NCBI GenBank assembly: GCA_019925095.2
Contig: CM034409.1
Coordinates: forward strand, 4,777,001 to 4,841,000
Origin: Dendrolimus kikuchii
Lineage: Eukaryota > Arthropoda > Insecta > Lepidoptera > Lasiocampidae
Direction of reading: 5' to 3'
DNA length: 64,000 bases
Shown: piece by piece, positions 42,353 to 54,958 of the stretch
Layout of the letters: the number at the start of each line of letters is the position of its first letter
Position numbering within the stretch: the stretch's first letter is position 1
Made by a program: the position numbers and the translations under genes
Notes under the pieces: generated by a model
Database searches by the model: none
Told to the model about the DNA's origin: nothing
What the model saw: the letters and a program-made list of their open reading frames with translations, nothing else

Positions 42353-42711
42353 TCTATATATTAATACGTGAAGCAAAAACTTTGTACCCCTTTTTACGAA
42401 AATTTGCTTGGACGGAGGAGTATGAAATTTCGTAATATAGTTTATATAGAGAAGGAGTGCAGAATGCTATTTTTGTTTAAATTATGCATAAAATCAATTA
42501 AAAAGACATTACACACACTACCATGTATTTGACACACACACGCATATAATACTCTTTTGTTTATTGTTAAAGTCAAATTAACAGTGTAGCCTTGGCGAAA
42601 TCTGTGATTATAGAAGTATATATAGTCTTTGACATCAAAACCTTAATAATGTCCAAACTTATAATTTAAATTAATTATTATGGTCGAATTTCGACCACGT
42701 GCGACCACTAG
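42353..42711 (+). mobile_element. Helitron-like element in the 3' flank of the gene
   Basis: Starts TCTATATATTAATACGTGAA and ends with the hairpin GGTCGAATTTCGACC, 11 nt, then CTAG|T. The hairpin plus CTAG is the standard Helitron 3' end. It starts 23 bp after the stop codon and may supply the 3' UTR and poly(A) signal of the gene. Confidence 0.8.
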
Positions 42712-42936
42712 TTCTTTATAAACCGGAAAGAAACCTTTAAACTTACTCTATCTCATTTTTTTCGTTTCAGAGATTAGCTAGAACAAACAGAGAGACAAAA
42801 AATTTAAAAATGGTTTTTTTCATATAAGTACCGTATACACACTTATATGCACTTATTATTATTTATATGCACTTAGTAAAAAGCTGTTATGTTAACATTA
42901 CAAACAGAAACTTCAATTTACTTATTTGTATAGATG

Positions 42937-43040
42937 TAAAAGAAGCAAGTGAGCTGTGTAAGAATAAACCTAAATGGCGCTCTGTTGTTCGTGCCTACTC
43001 CGCAAGGGAACTGGCGTGAAGTTATGTATGTATGTATAGA
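42937..43040 (+). mobile_element. RTE tail, about 100 bp
   Basis: 'aaaagaagcaagtgagctgtg' to GTGAAGTTATGTATGTATG. TGTATAGATG lies on both sides (42927-42936 and 43041-43050). Confidence 0.82.
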
Positions 43041-43050
43041 TGTATAGATG

Positions 43051-45112
43051 TGCTGCTTCTTTCTCCGATACCGTTATACTAAATCAGGATGGAAATTCCA
43101 AATCACGATGGAGAATTAAGAAGAGAGTTGAAATGGGTAGCTGAGCCGAGGCCACCCTTTGTACCAGGTCCGTAAATTAGTCTCGCCTTTTATTCACTTC
43201 TCCCAATTATTTGAGTTCGCACAACTTAATTTCCTTCCATACTCCTCTAATCTGGCATACGTTCTCTCACACCACAAATCATCATGTCATCCTTCACACA
43301 ATCCATCTATCTCTTTGTTGGTCTTTACATTTCTACCCGTCAATCTTTCAGTTTAATATTATTTTCAAACTTAAGTCATGTGACTTTCATCCCTTCTCAA
43401 TACGTGCCCATACTACCTTAATCTTCGTCTTCTCAATTTTTCAGTTGCGGGTGCGTAGTCTCTAAATTACTGTAGGATAAAAAGAGCTTAAGCAGCATGA
43501 TAAAAGAAGGAAAGCGCCTCTCCCAAAAGAATCAGACACGCACCTAGAAAATAATAAACCCGTGGTTTTTGAGTTCAAAACAGTTACATTCAAAGATAAG
43601 GTTTTTTGAAAAAGAAACAAAGTGCAGTACGTAACAGGCGGACAAAAACTATAAAACACAGATTTGATAGTGATGTACAGTTGAAGTGTGAAGCCGAAAG
43701 ATCGGTATTTATAAATCAATAACAGATATAAATAATAATAAAACAACAATCTACCACCATTTCATTATTAACTTTCACTCTCTAATTAAAAAAAAATAGA
43801 GATAAGCATTTATATACTTATGCATATAAATTTTAATGTATACAACCCTGCCTCTTGTTTTCTCACTCTCGCTAGACCCATAAGTTTGCTGTAAGAAAAA
43901 CCTTTTTAGGGTTAAACTCGCCTTTGTAAATCACTACCATTTTGTAGTTTTATATGTAACTATTTTGTGTACATTAAAGGTAGATAGAAGAAAAAATAAG
44001 TATTATTTATTAGATTTCTTTGGCTTCTTAAATACTAAATGCCGCAAATAAAGTTTACTTTAAAGTAACTTATTATAAACGCTACGTGTTGTACATACTG
44101 CTTAATGCAGTAGTTTTTTTTGTTTGGTTCGCAAACTGGCCAAATCAGCTTACTATTAAACTAAACTAGAACATAGATAATATGTTTGCTGACTGGCCTT
44201 CTTGGTGCGAATACAGCATGCATTATATAAAGACATTCAGTACATAGTAATTTAGAAAAAAACTAAATAAATAATGAAGTTAAATAAATAATTAAAAAGG
44301 AGTGTGAAACTTCTTGACAAATAATTACACATTGACAACACCGCACGACCTTACCTTACCTTACATTTAATGTATAAGAATTATTTAGCCCAAGTATAAA
44401 TACTAGTCTTAGAGCTCACATCAATGCAATTATTAACATGAATTATATACATACGGTCTTAATCACATTGAGTTGTTTGTAGGCGCTTCTTTAAGGTTCT
44501 TTAAGAAGCCTACAAACTTACTCTAATTCTATATGAATATGACCGATAATATTTACCATCTTTGAGAATAAATTCTTATTTATCTGTAATTCCTACTCTA
44601 CCTAAAGAAGTTTCGCTTCATAGTGTTATTTCGATTTTTGACTCTTAAAAGTTATTTTTGCAACCGACAACATTGAGATAATTCGTCATTGAGCATAATT
44701 AAGCCGAAATTTCGTCATACGACATACTTCGGCAATCCCTTAGAGAATACAAAAGTTACGGACGCAGTCGGGGAGACGGTACGCGAATAATTCGATTGCG
44801 CGAAGCTGACTCGATTGCAAGCGATTACGGCGAGCGACGAGTTTGAAATCTTGTTTATGGCTTGCTTGCCGCGTTTTTTTCGTCAATTAGGTTGTTCGAA
44901 TTCGATTTTTTGATGTTGTGACGGCTCTGAAATTAAAATTACACAAGATTATGAATCTTATTTATTAACCGACTTCAAAAAAAGGAGGAGGTTCTCAATT
45001 CATCGGAATCTTTTAAGTTAGAACATTCAGACTAGATTTAATAGATTAATTTTAAGAAAGTTGGGGATTTCATTTTAGAAAATCGCAATGTTCGTTGTCT
45101 GTTTATACAGTA
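43051..45112. other. No gene seen over 2 kb
   Basis: AT-rich, with frames of 65-95 aa on both strands (43159-43749) that lack domains. At 44970 'taaccgacttcaaaaaaagga' is shared with 62490. The 44760-44880 stretch is richer in CG ('gcgattacggcgagcgacga') but not coding. No promoter or RNA identified. Confidence 0.45.
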
Positions 45113-45315
45113 CTAGCGGCCCGGCGCTGTTTCACCCGCGCTCTGTCCCGCTCCCGTGGTATATAGCGTCATGTTATATATAGCCTATGACACTCCCTGT
45201 TAACGTAGCTTTCGAACAGTAAAAGAATTTTTAAAATCGGTTTAGTAGATCCAGAGATTACCCCTTACAACGCCACAAACTCGCAAAATCTACCTCGTTA
45301 TAATATTAGTATAGA
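45113..45315 (-). mobile_element. Helitron-like element
   Basis: The + strand starts CTAGCGGCCCGGCGCTGTTT and ends TATAATATTAGTATAGA followed by T. It is the mirror image of 62011-62211 ('gagcgcgg', 'cataggctatata' in complement). Canonical A|T insertion. Confidence 0.85.
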
Positions 45316-45635
45316 TATAAAAGTATAGATGTAACAGTTATTTTTCTCAAGACCTACTATATGTCTGTAGTATGAAGGTGTTTCGTAATGCCTCTTATCA
45401 ATGTTGTAATGAAATTGTTAATAGCTACGGGTAGCCCTCATATATTTACCCTTGGCTACAAGTATTGGAGACTAGCACTACATACCCCTAACTTTTGAAA
45501 TTGAAAATCTCTCATCTGTTAAGATAAAACTTTTTCAAGGTATAAGGACCATATAAAAACAGTTTAATAGACGTTGACAAATAACAATCAAGCTTTTCTT
45601 CATTCTCCTTAGTCTCCATTTTTTATATAAGTTTT
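45316..45635. other. No gene seen
   Basis: Unassigned. Confidence 0.5.
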
Positions 45636-45937
45636 ATCCGTGCAGGAACGGAGAAAGAGTACAATTTCCTGCGGCCGGGCGGCCTGTTGTAAGTGGCGAC
45701 TAAACAACCCATAGCCAGGTGGTAGGGCATTTGCCCGACTGGGATGGCTACCACCCCTGGTCTAAATCATGTCGCCATAACAACCTTGAGTTGTGTTCCG
45801 GCATTAGTGACCAGGTTCCAGTGACCGTTAAGAGAGCAACAACGCATTTGTACCACCTTTGGTGTTGTAAATGTCTATAGGCGATGGTAACCGCTTTCTA
45901 TAAAGTGTACCCTCTGCCTATCTGCTGCACTCCTGCA
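45636..45937 (+). repeat. SINE-A copy 18, tail converted to (TA)n
   Basis: ATCCGTGCAGGAACGGAGAA ... GCACTCCTGC, immediately followed by a (TA)n array instead of the normal AATAAAAA tail. Confidence 0.9.
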
Positions 45938-46470
<533 letters not shown>

Positions 46471-46825
46471 GACACAAGTAGCCATACAAGATTAGCTTAG
46501 GCGTGTTGCTGGAGAGTTTCTTCCGCCGCTTCTTCTCCTCCAGCTATAATAACACGTTGCAAAGCGGTACTAATGATAGACCTAGGATCGGCTCTGCCGG
46601 CGGACTCGTTAATTAGTCCCCAAATAATCACTTCAGCCTGTTGGCTTAGCTCATTCAGCCTTTTACGGCTAAATCTCAATATAGAGTCACAGGAGGTGCC
46701 TCCTCGAGCGCACTGCTTCCGGGCTGAACGCGTCCGCTCCCACGGAGTCGGGATGCCCCCAAAGTCCGGTATCGCTGTAACAGCCATCTGCGGCTATTCA
46801 GCTGGGTCCAGCTCCAAAAAAAAAA
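46471..46825 (+). repeat. Repeat family B, copy 2
   Basis: Matches 23020-23397, minus about 25 bp near 46687. Ends with poly(A). The reverse frame of 96 aa (46787-46497), including TSCDSILRFSRKRLNELSQQ and AEVIIWGLINESAGRADPRS, is open through the repeat. Whether this is a coding relic is unknown. Confidence 0.7.
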
Positions 46826-47099
46826 TGACTTTGCGCATTTTTTCGTCGTCCACTGCGGTGACTAGACGGATGCAGCTCCCATAACGCAAAAAGTGTCTAT
46901 TTTCCTCTCTAACACTTGGACTAGGTGATAAAAGATAAACCTTAAAAAGACTTTCAACAAAGATTAGTTTGAACTAGATGAAATTTTTAGTTTTTTTGAG
47001 ATTTTGAGTATTTTTGATTAAATTCTTTCTTGTACACCTATGGCCAAATGACAAAGACAATGTGAGGTTCATTTATGGAACCCTTCATTGTATATGGAG

Positions 47100-47190
47100 G
47101 TAAATCCGGCTCTGCCTGGAAGAGATCGCTTTAAGCAATAAGGCCGCCTTTGTTTTTACCATGACTATATTGTAATGGTGAATTTTTTTC
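47100..47190 (+). mobile_element. CR1-like 3' UTR hairpin
   Basis: CTGCCTGGAAGAGATCGCTT, then TAAGCAATAAGGCCGCC. Short tail of the hairpin-bearing LINE. Confidence 0.6.
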
Positions 47191-47199
47191 AATTGTACA

Positions 47200-47697
47200 T
47201 ACATACATACATACATAACTTCACGCCAGTTCCCTTGCGGGGTAGGCACGAACAACAGAGCGCCATTTAGGCTTATTCTTACACACCTCACTTGCTTCTT
47301 TGACATTCATAACTCTTGTCATGCACGCTCGTCTGTTCTTAAGGCTCCTAACATCACCTTCTGCTAGTACACGATCAATTTGATCATGGAAAGTGTGTCG
47401 TGGCCTTTCACGACTTCTGCATCCATCCACTTTTGCATTGTATATCTGTTTATTCATTCTTTCATCATGCATTCTTTCTACATGTCCGAACCACCGTAAC
47501 ATTCCTTTCCTTACCTTCACCCCGACACTGTCTTTCAGACCAACTGTCTTTCTTACTTCGGTATTACGAACGCGGTCCGCAAGCGTCACTCCGCAGATTT
47601 TGCGCAGTGCTCGCATCTCGACCGCGTTTACTCTACTTTCATACTCTTTCTTCCATACCCAACTCTCGCTTCCATACGTGAGCGTAGGTACCAGCAC
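47200..47697 (-). mobile_element. RTE-clade LINE 3' end, longest copy
   Basis: The - strand frame of 158 aa includes a region upstream of the usual tail: LTYGSESWVWKKEYESRVNA, then EMRALRKICGVTLADRVRNT, then RWFGHVERM ... PARELA, stop. This is the typical RTE C-terminal domain (YGSE.W and RK.CG). The + strand starts with (CATA)n. The catalytic domain is absent. Confidence 0.88.
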
Positions 47698-47930
47698 CGC
47701 GTATTATATTGTATATTTATATTGTATACTGACCATTAAAGTGCTATCGATTCTATTATATTTCCTCATTGTCCATGGGCAACGGTAACAACTTATCACC
47801 AAGTGAACCGTTTGACAGTTTGTCTACACGCAATTTAAAAAAAAATCTTAAGACCGTGAAGGAGGATACGTAAATAAATTAATAACAAAACTGCATGAAA
47901 ATGTCCATTATAAAGTTAACAAAAGTTTTT
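47698..47930. other. No gene seen
   Basis: Unassigned AT-rich. Confidence 0.5.
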
Positions 47931-48247
47931 ATCCGTGCAGGAACGGAGAAAGAATACAATTTCCTGCGGCCCGGCGGCCTGTCGTAAGAGGCGACTAAAC
48001 AACCCACAGCCAGGTGGTAGAGTATTTGCTCGACTGGATGGCGACCACCCCTGGTATAGAGTATGCCGCCATAACAATCTTGTATTGTGTTCCGGCATTA
48101 GTGACCAGGTTCCAGTCTCCTTTAAGAGAGTAGCAGCGCATTTGTAGCACCTTTGGTGTTGCAAATGTCCATAGGCGATGGTAACCGCTTTCCACTAAGT
48201 GGACCGTCTGCCTGTCTGCTCAACTCCTGCAATAAAAAAAAAAAAAA
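47931..48247 (+). repeat. SINE-A copy 19, full length
   Basis: ATCCGTGCAGGAACGGAGAA ... CAACTCCTGCAATAAAAAAA. Close to the consensus. Confidence 0.92.
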
Positions 48248-48289
48248 CAAAAACAAAAGCGACTCAAAAAAAAGCAATAAATAAATATT

Positions 48290-48840
48290 TAACCGCTTTC
48301 TTTCGACAACACCTTGATGTTGGTGCCAAGTAAAACATAAAAAAAACAACAAATGTGCAAAATATAGTAATTTTTTGCTTTTTAGTTTGAAGACGGTTTT
48401 GCTTTTTTTTAAATATATTTTTCACTTTTTAGTTGCGCAAATACTTGAATAGCTTGACAAATAATGTAATAGGCGTCTATAGATATTGTACTACTGGCAG
48501 GCGTATACAAGGTTAGGTACTATCTCACTTTTCGGTGTTGACGCTCGTCAACAAGGGTTGTTCTCGATTTCCTTACAATCCACTCATCAGATCCTGACTT
48601 GGTAGTCATAGTAACACCTCGGGTGTTATACTGTTACGAATAAAGAAAAAACAAATTGAAAATCGGTTCATAATAAACGGAAAAATCACATACAAAAAAT
48701 TAAGCGCCTGTTGAAAATGTTATAACTACATGCGTGTACAAGCTTTCTTTTCCAAGAATTTAGACGCACGGCGTTCTTTAATTAATCGGAAGCCACTCAC
48801 CAGATCCTGATTTGGTGATTGACTTACGAGTAAAGAAAAA
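48290..48840. repeat. Repeat family I, one copy and a second partial
   Basis: 48290-48620 matches 32370-33190 without the palindrome. 48690-48835 repeats the 'aagcgcctgttgaaa', 'cactcaccagatcctgattt' part. Confidence 0.55.
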
Positions 48841-50534
48841 AGAAAAATCGGTTCACAACTGACGAAGAAATGGAGTATGGAACATACAAAAAAACAACAA
48901 CAATAAAACCTTTTTGAAGTCTGTTAAAAAGTGCAAAGTAATTCACAAGCTAACAAATATCATAAATACCTAGTACATTAAGAGTTGAACATTTTCAGCC
49001 TTTTCAATCCATTACTGGCGGTATCAAAGAAACGTGCTACATATTAAAAAAAAAAAATTAATTCGCATGATATTTTGCTTGTGAATTTAAAAATATAAAT
49101 GAGAAATTTCGTTTGCAACGGTGCAGAATCGAGTCAGCTCAGTGGAATCGAGTTTAACTCGGCTGTGCGGTTTTCTAGCACTGTATGTACGTATTTTGTA
49201 TTAGGGTACCTTAAATTAAATTTACGGAGATATTGCAATACTTGCAACAACTCAGAAGGGTTTATGGTAGAAAAAGAACAGCAACTAGTCACAATACTTT
49301 ATAATCAGAGAGCCTTACGGTTTTTATATATATTATACACTGACTTTTCATAGTCTACAAGCATTTTAGAACACCTCGCCATCCCTTCAACCATTTACAG
49401 TATATTATGAAACTTAGCAAATGGCACAACCGATAGCGGATTGAAGTCATTGATAAACTATTTTAATTAAAGTGCTATGAATGAAATAGTACATTATGGT
49501 ACTAGTGTGTAACATTGGTGATTACCGCCGAGGCGCCATTGAGACTCGAGCCGTAGGCGAGGGTCTTAAGAGAGCCGAGGACGGTAATCATCAATACACA
49601 CGTGTATCATACGACGTTTTTCAACACGCTTGTGAATAAAATAACAACAAAAACTCATTTTATTTAGTAGATAAAAAAGTTATATATGAGTGAAAGTGTT
49701 ATTTATTAAACACGTACGAGTTAAAATTATCTATTTAAATAAGAAGTTGCATGAAATGAGCAAGCAATAGGAACATTAATTTATTTGTTCTATAGAACAC
49801 GATCATTTTTTTTGAATAAAAACTTTTTTAAGAACAAAGCAACTCAACCAATAAAATTTAAAAAAAAATCTATAACTCACTAGTGAGTTATAATGTTTTT
49901 TACTCACAGTTTGATAATGGGTGTCATTCTGTGCCTAATTGCGGTGACCATAGAGCCACTTTATGAGCAAGTGTGTTGAAAAGAATTTAATACATTACTG
50001 TTTGGAAATTCCAGATAATTTATACAAGATATTATATAAAACATTATACTTAAAGTTTTACATGTAATAAAACAAAACCGAACACAGTACAAATCTATCG
50101 CGTCTGCCAACATGAAAACAAAATGTAGTGAATACCGTCTATATACACTTGAGAGACCCTGAATTATAATCTACACAATTACCACATCATATTATATATA
50201 ATTACTGTTACATAAAATGGAGATAAATTATGGAGAACGACTCTATACAAAACAGACGCTAATCACAGAATAAATAAAAATACAACATTTATTATTCAAT
50301 TAAGGAAATGGCCGAACGTATCGTTTACAAATAAGAGGGTACATAACAAAATTAATTATCAACTTTAAAAAGATACACGACAAGAACAAGTATGCTATTG
50401 CAGCATAAAATGTTAGTACGTCATGTCATTATTATAACTATAATAATATTTTTCTTTCCTTTTATTGTGTTTTTGTCTTATTGAGTATGGACTGTTTGCT
50501 AAAACTCCATTAATTCTTATATGCTACCTCTTAC
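48841..50534. other. No gene seen over 1.7 kb
   Basis: AT-rich. An imperfect inverted pair 'ctcactagtgagttat' lies at about 49875, and a moderately GC-rich 'gccgaggcgccattgagactcgagc' near 49528 has no gene structure. The 84-aa frame at 49099-49353 lacks a domain. Confidence 0.45.
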
Positions 50535-50935
50535 TGTCAGAGAGGCTAAATCCTTACCAACATTTAGAAATTTACCCAGAAAACACTATTTGTCCATAAA
50601 TAGCCATGTCTGATTAACACAATATAATCATGCTAATACATTTATTATAATAATATGTATTTTGTAATATATTATTATATACGTATATATTTGTATATTA
50701 TATTTATGACTATGTATACATGTATGTATTTGTATATTTATTTGTTAAATTAGTTTGAGTATTTATGTGTCCCTTGCCTTTTTCCTGCACCACCTACATC
50801 ACTTCATTCAAATTTGTTTTTGATTTAGGTTGCCTGGAAGAGATCGCTTTGAGCGATAAGGCCGCCTATTGTATCGCCTAGAAAATATTGTAAAGTATGG
50901 TCTGTTTTTGTAATTGTATGTTTTGGTGTGCAATA
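50535..50935 (+). mobile_element. CR1-like LINE 3' end with hairpin UTR
   Basis: 'tcagagaggctaaatccttac' to 'caaaaaacactatttgtcc' type ORF tail, AT-rich UTR, then GGTTGCCTGGAAGAGATCGC, then TTTGAGCGATAAGGCCGCC (50828-50867). Same family as 60000-60410 in reverse. Confidence 0.7.
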
Positions 50936-51049
50936 GTTGCTATAAGACAAGCAAAATCGACACAGACATTTAAAACAATGAGCAAAAAATATTACGTCTC
51001 CTTGAAACATGATGATATTGTAATGTATGTACATATATATTTATGTATA

Positions 51050-51300
51050 AACATTTAGAGAAAGAGATAATACTTTATTGCAGACCAAACTATATAATTA
51101 ATATTTTATAGCCGGTCTTATCGCTCAAAACTAACGAAATTTGAATCAAGCGATGTAGGTGGTACAGGAAAAAGGCAATAGATACATTAATACTCAAACT
51201 AATTTCATATATATATATATACACATATACAATAATATATTTCAAAATACATAAGTTATTATAATAAATGTATTAAGCATTTATATATTTTTGTATATGA
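51050..51300 (-). mobile_element. CR1-like LINE 3' end
   Basis: AGATAATACTTTATTGCAGA, then 'gccggtcttatcgctcaaa'; the second half of the hairpin is lost. 'gcgatgtaggtggtacagga' is shared with 60145 and 58460. Confidence 0.65.
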
Positions 51301-51326
51301 AGTGTTTATATTGAGTACTTATATAT

Positions 51327-51396
51327 ATACATACATACATACATAACTTCACGCCAGTTCCCTTGCGGGGTAGGCACGAACAACAGAGCGCCATAC
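51327..51396 (-). mobile_element. RTE tail, 65 bp
   Basis: (CATA)n, then ACTTCACGCCAGTTCCCTTG to 'agagcgccat'. Embedded between AT repeats. Confidence 0.75.
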
Positions 51397-51407
51397 TTAT
51401 ATATATA

Positions 51408-51474
<67 letters not shown>
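51397..51474. repeat. (AT)n microsatellite
   Basis: About 78 bp, nearly pure AT. Confidence 0.9.
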
Positions 51475-51476
<2 letters not shown>

Positions 51477-51690
51477 CTAGAATGTAAGTAATTGTACTAT
51501 GTACCTATATTATGTATACCACACCATCGTTATTAAAATCTCAATTGATTCCTGGGGTTGTCTGGAAAAGATCGCTTTTCAGCGATAAAACCGCCCTTTG
51601 TGCATAATCACACATAGTTTTAGCCTGTAAATCCTTTTTTTGTATTGGTGTACAGTCAGCGTCTTATTTATCTAGAGTGTACCGTACTTC
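51475..51690 (+). mobile_element. CR1-like LINE 3' UTR
   Basis: GGTTGTCTGGAAAAGATCGC, then TTTTCAGCGATAAAACCGCCC (51556-51596), followed by the same UTR layout as 10645. Confidence 0.65.
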
Positions 51691-51934
51691 TGGATACTTT
51701 GGGTGCTTAATTAGATTTGCCGCTGTGATTGTTAACATAATAATGATGGCTTGAATGTATTTGACGTTGTTCGTGTACCACTATATTTGGACAAGAAGGT
51801 TGATTCGAACTATTAGACGACCTTGGTTGTATCGATATTAATGATCACTTTCGATGTTCTTATCTATTTGACCATCTGGGCCACTGCTTTCTATAAGACG
51901 CTGACTGTACAATAAAGAATTATTTGTTGATTGA

Positions 51935-52340
51935 CTAGCTGACCCGGCAAACTTCGTACCGCCTCAGAATCAATAAATAAAAAACGTTGATTTCTGAACG
52001 ACGGGACAAACATCAAACGTTTGACATTCAAAACCAAAAAATTGAAACAAGAACTTTTAAATTTACTGTGATTTCTTGATTTCTGTACGACTTTTAAATT
52101 TAATTGATTTCTAAACGACGGGACGAACATCAAATGTTTGACAGGTAAGAATAGTTTCTAAGGGAACGCGAAATTGTTGTTTTTACTATATTCCAAGGAT
52201 TTTTTTCATATTTACTCACCTTTTAAACCTTCCCTGGACTTCCACAAATAATTCAAAACCAAAATTAGCCAAATCAGTCCAGTCGTTCTTCAGTTTTAGC
52301 GAAACTAACGAACAGCAATTGATTTTTATGTATATATAGA
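51935..52340 (-). mobile_element. Helitron-like element, complete
   Basis: The + strand starts CTAGCTGACCCGGCAAACTT and ends 'ttttatgtatatataga' followed by T. The reverse reading is A|TCTATATATACATAAAAATC ... GCTAG|T, with canonical ends. Best copy of the family at 4624 and 23587. An internal repeated block ('gacgggacgaacatcaa') occurs twice. Confidence 0.82.
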
Positions 52341-52489
52341 TTGATTTAAAATTGGAAGAATACGATGGTATTCAATGACAGTGAGTGATTCATGAAAGTG
52401 TTTATGTAAATAATCGGTAGACCAACACAGATATTTCATATCCACAAATGAAGCAAGTTACGCTTGTGTTATTATTAGTATGCAACGTA

Positions 52490-52646
52490 CTACTCTGGTG
52501 CCGATCCTAGACACCCTGACCATGGTAAATAACGGAGAAAATTCGTATCCGAAATTTTTTATACTACCAAGAATCGAACCCGGAGCATCTACGTTGCAAT
52601 GAGATAAGCCGCCAAATGCTTAGCCCGTTCAACCACCGAGGCCGTC
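52490..52646 (-). repeat. tRNA-derived SINE-D
   Basis: On the - strand: GGCCTCGGTGGTTGAACGGG (A-box-like TGGTTGAACGG), then CCGGGTTCGATTCTTGG (B box GGTTCGATTC, at 52571-52583 in complement). A non-tRNA tail to 'ggatcggcaccagagtag' follows. This is the layout of a tRNA-derived SINE. Partner at 41966. Confidence 0.75.
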
Positions 52647-52799
52647 AAATGAAGGATCACTTTGGTTTATTGACGTGTACGTGGTAGGGCCATGCTGGAA
52701 TCATTAGCTTGATTACATATCTTAGGGCCGGCTCAATTGATGTGATACCACGCTCTCACAGATTGCCGGCGTGAAACGGTTAGACTTGAGCTAATCGTG

Positions 52800-53125
52800 T
52801 TTCGTACGTTAAGTGAGAATTCCGATGGTCCACTTCCCCTCGACCTATTTCATCATCCCCATCCCATCTTTCCTATCCAACCTTCCCTATCCCATCTTTC
52901 CTATCCCTTCTTCGCTATCCGGTCTTCCCTATCTCATTTTCCCTATCCCGTGTATCTCATTCTCCTATCTGACTCCTCTATGCTGTCCCCTTTATCCCAT
53001 CCTTCCTATCCCATCATAAAGGCTGGCAACAAGTCGGCTTCGCTCCTGTAGTTGCGAACGTTTATAGACGACGGCAACTACTTTTCACCAGGTGGGCCAT
53101 TTGCCTGCTAACAGTAACCACCTTC
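52800..53125 (+). repeat. Family C element with CTATCCC minisatellite
   Basis: An array of about 12-bp CTTCCCTATCCCAT-type units (52850-53015) is followed by 'aaggctggcaacaagtcggct' and 'caccaggtgggccatttgcctg'. Decayed or partial copies lie at 30395, 38670 and 60440. Confidence 0.65.
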
Positions 53126-53194
53126 ATAGTAATAAAAAATACATTTGCTTTAATGAATACAAATTCAAATGTTTTCATTCAAAATAAAAGGGTC

Positions 53195-53503
53195 AAGTAG
53201 GAGCAGCTGGTGCTGAGGTGTCCCGACCCAGAGATGGGAGCAGTACTCCACATGGGGACGGACTTGGGCTCTTATAATAAAAACCTATGTCCCGGTGTGA
53301 AGTACCGCTTAGCCCTGTTGAGCACCCCAAGCTTTTTTGAAGCGATTTTCGCTTTGCTCTCCAAATGACCCCGAAATTGCACCTCGCTTAAAATGTCGAC
53401 GCCTAGAATCCCGATAGAGTCAGAGATCCTGAGGGGAGTGCCCTGGAACTGTGGCGCTAACAAAAATTGAGCTTTTTTTAGTTGTGAACGCGCATACATG
53501 TAT
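53195..53503 (-). pseudogene. CR1-like reverse-transcriptase C-terminal fragment
   Basis: The - strand reads ISDSIGILGVDILSEVQFRG, then HLESKAKIASKKLGVLNRAK, then RYFTPGHRFLL. After a frameshift come remnants of the YK..VRPH.EYCSHLW motif ('ccacatggggacggact', 'gagcagctggtgctgaggtgt'). This is the thumb region of CR1-group elements. Dead copy. Confidence 0.7.
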
Positions 53504-53555
53504 ATTATTTGTTACTTGTTTTGAAAATCGTTTTAGTAACAGGAATAATATTATA

Positions 53556-53854
53556 GGTGGTTCGGGCATGTGGAAAGAATGCATGATGAAAGAATGACTA
53601 AACAGATATACAATGCAAAAGTGGATGGATGCAGAAGTCGTGGAAGGCCACGACACACCTTCCATGATCAAATTGATCGTGTACTAGCAGAAGGTGATGT
53701 CAGGAGCCTTAAGAACAGACGAGCTTGCATGACAAGAGTTATGAATGTCAAAGAGGCAAGTGAGGTGTGTAAGAATAAGCCTAAATGGCACTCTGTTGTT
53801 CGTGCCTACCCCGCGAGGGAACTGGCGTGAAGTTATGTATGTATGTATGTATGT
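53556..53854 (+). mobile_element. RTE-clade LINE 3' end with 12-bp target duplication
   Basis: From 'gtggttcgggcatgtggaaag' to GTGAAGTTATGTATGTATG. AATAATATTATA lies at 53544-53555 and 53855-53866. Confidence 0.88.
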
Positions 53855-53940
53855 AATAATATTATATCTATACACATTTCCAAGTAATAAAACTCTACGA
53901 CTATGTGAAAGCAAAACTACTGAATTTCAGGTTTCGTCAA

Positions 53941-53957
53941 CCCCCCCCCCCCCCCCC
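53941..53957. repeat. Poly(C) run
   Basis: 17 C in a row in AT-rich DNA. Confidence 0.9.
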
Positions 53958-54545
53958 AGTCTTCCTTTTGATCAAAGGCAGCAAAATACTTGACAATTTC
54001 ATGAATAATTACACAAATAACGTTCTCCATTATTGAATATTTCGTGTGTGAAATTAGTGGGTTGTGGTTTGAGCGTTGCGGGTGTGGTCTGTGTTGCCAT
54101 GAGAAATTACATAAATATCGGCATTTACATAAGCTTTGCAAAGAATTTATTTATTTATAGACTTTCGAGAATAAATACCGTTTAAAATGTAGAGTTAGGT
54201 GCATAGCCCACAAAATTGTCGTAGTGCAGTAAAACAACCTTGCAGTGTTAGCGGAAGTTGTGGATAAGAGCGAATTTGTAGACCTTGAAAATGGCTCTGA
54301 ATAAGACTTAATATCTATATTATATTTTATAGAGAAACTCCAGGAAACGGCAACAAAAGAAATATATTTCCCTCGAATGAACTACATTTCAATATTCCAA
54401 TTAGATATAGCCAATTTATGGTCTTTTTTCAACAAAATTACAAACTTTCAGTAAACAATCATTCACATCCGCCGTACAATTTTCAACCAGAAACACTGTA
54501 GTGCGCGTACGTTTGGCTATTTTTCATTAGTTTCAAATGATGTAA
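53958..54545. other. No gene seen
   Basis: Unassigned AT-rich. Confidence 0.5.
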
Positions 54546-54765
54546 AATGAAACAGAGCTAATACAGGTGTGTTATTACAGCCCAGCTGCTTTACTGTCAG
54601 GGCCAACGCAGAGCAGGCGATTGCCGTGTCCCGTGTCCCTGGTTATAGGCAAATGGAAGTAACACGTAGAGTTTTAGTGGGTTTTCCGGCATTGGTAGCC
54701 TGCCTCCACCAAGGTAGGACCCGGTCGGCCAGTTTCCACATGCCCTCACCGTAATCCCCGCTAAG
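54546..54765 (+). repeat. Retroposon UTR-like segment (weak)
   Basis: GC-richer than its surroundings. Contains 'gttttagtgggttttccggc', loosely similar to the R1-type 3' UTR blocks at 20400 and (reverse) 12100. No ends seen. Confidence 0.3.
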
Positions 54766-54958
54766 AAGTCCGTAAGTGAATTTCTCCTCGTCAACAAATA
54801 TTAAACCAACTGCTTCGGCTCTTGGCGAATTAATTCGATCAATTCTTTCACCACTGCTAATATTCTAGTGCTGCGCAATCCCAATAAAGCTTTAAAATTA
54901 ATGCAAATAACTTGGAAATATACAAAGTGCCAAAAAAAACCATTCACTACTACACTTT

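Noticed and set aside
43159..43749. Overlapping 65-95 aa frames as a small gene
   Set aside because: No domain, no splice signals with neighbours, composition matches AT-rich intergenic DNA.
52490..52646. A second tRNA gene
   Set aside because: A- and B-box-like sequences are present but there is no cloverleaf, and a long non-tRNA tail follows. Better explained as a tRNA-derived SINE.
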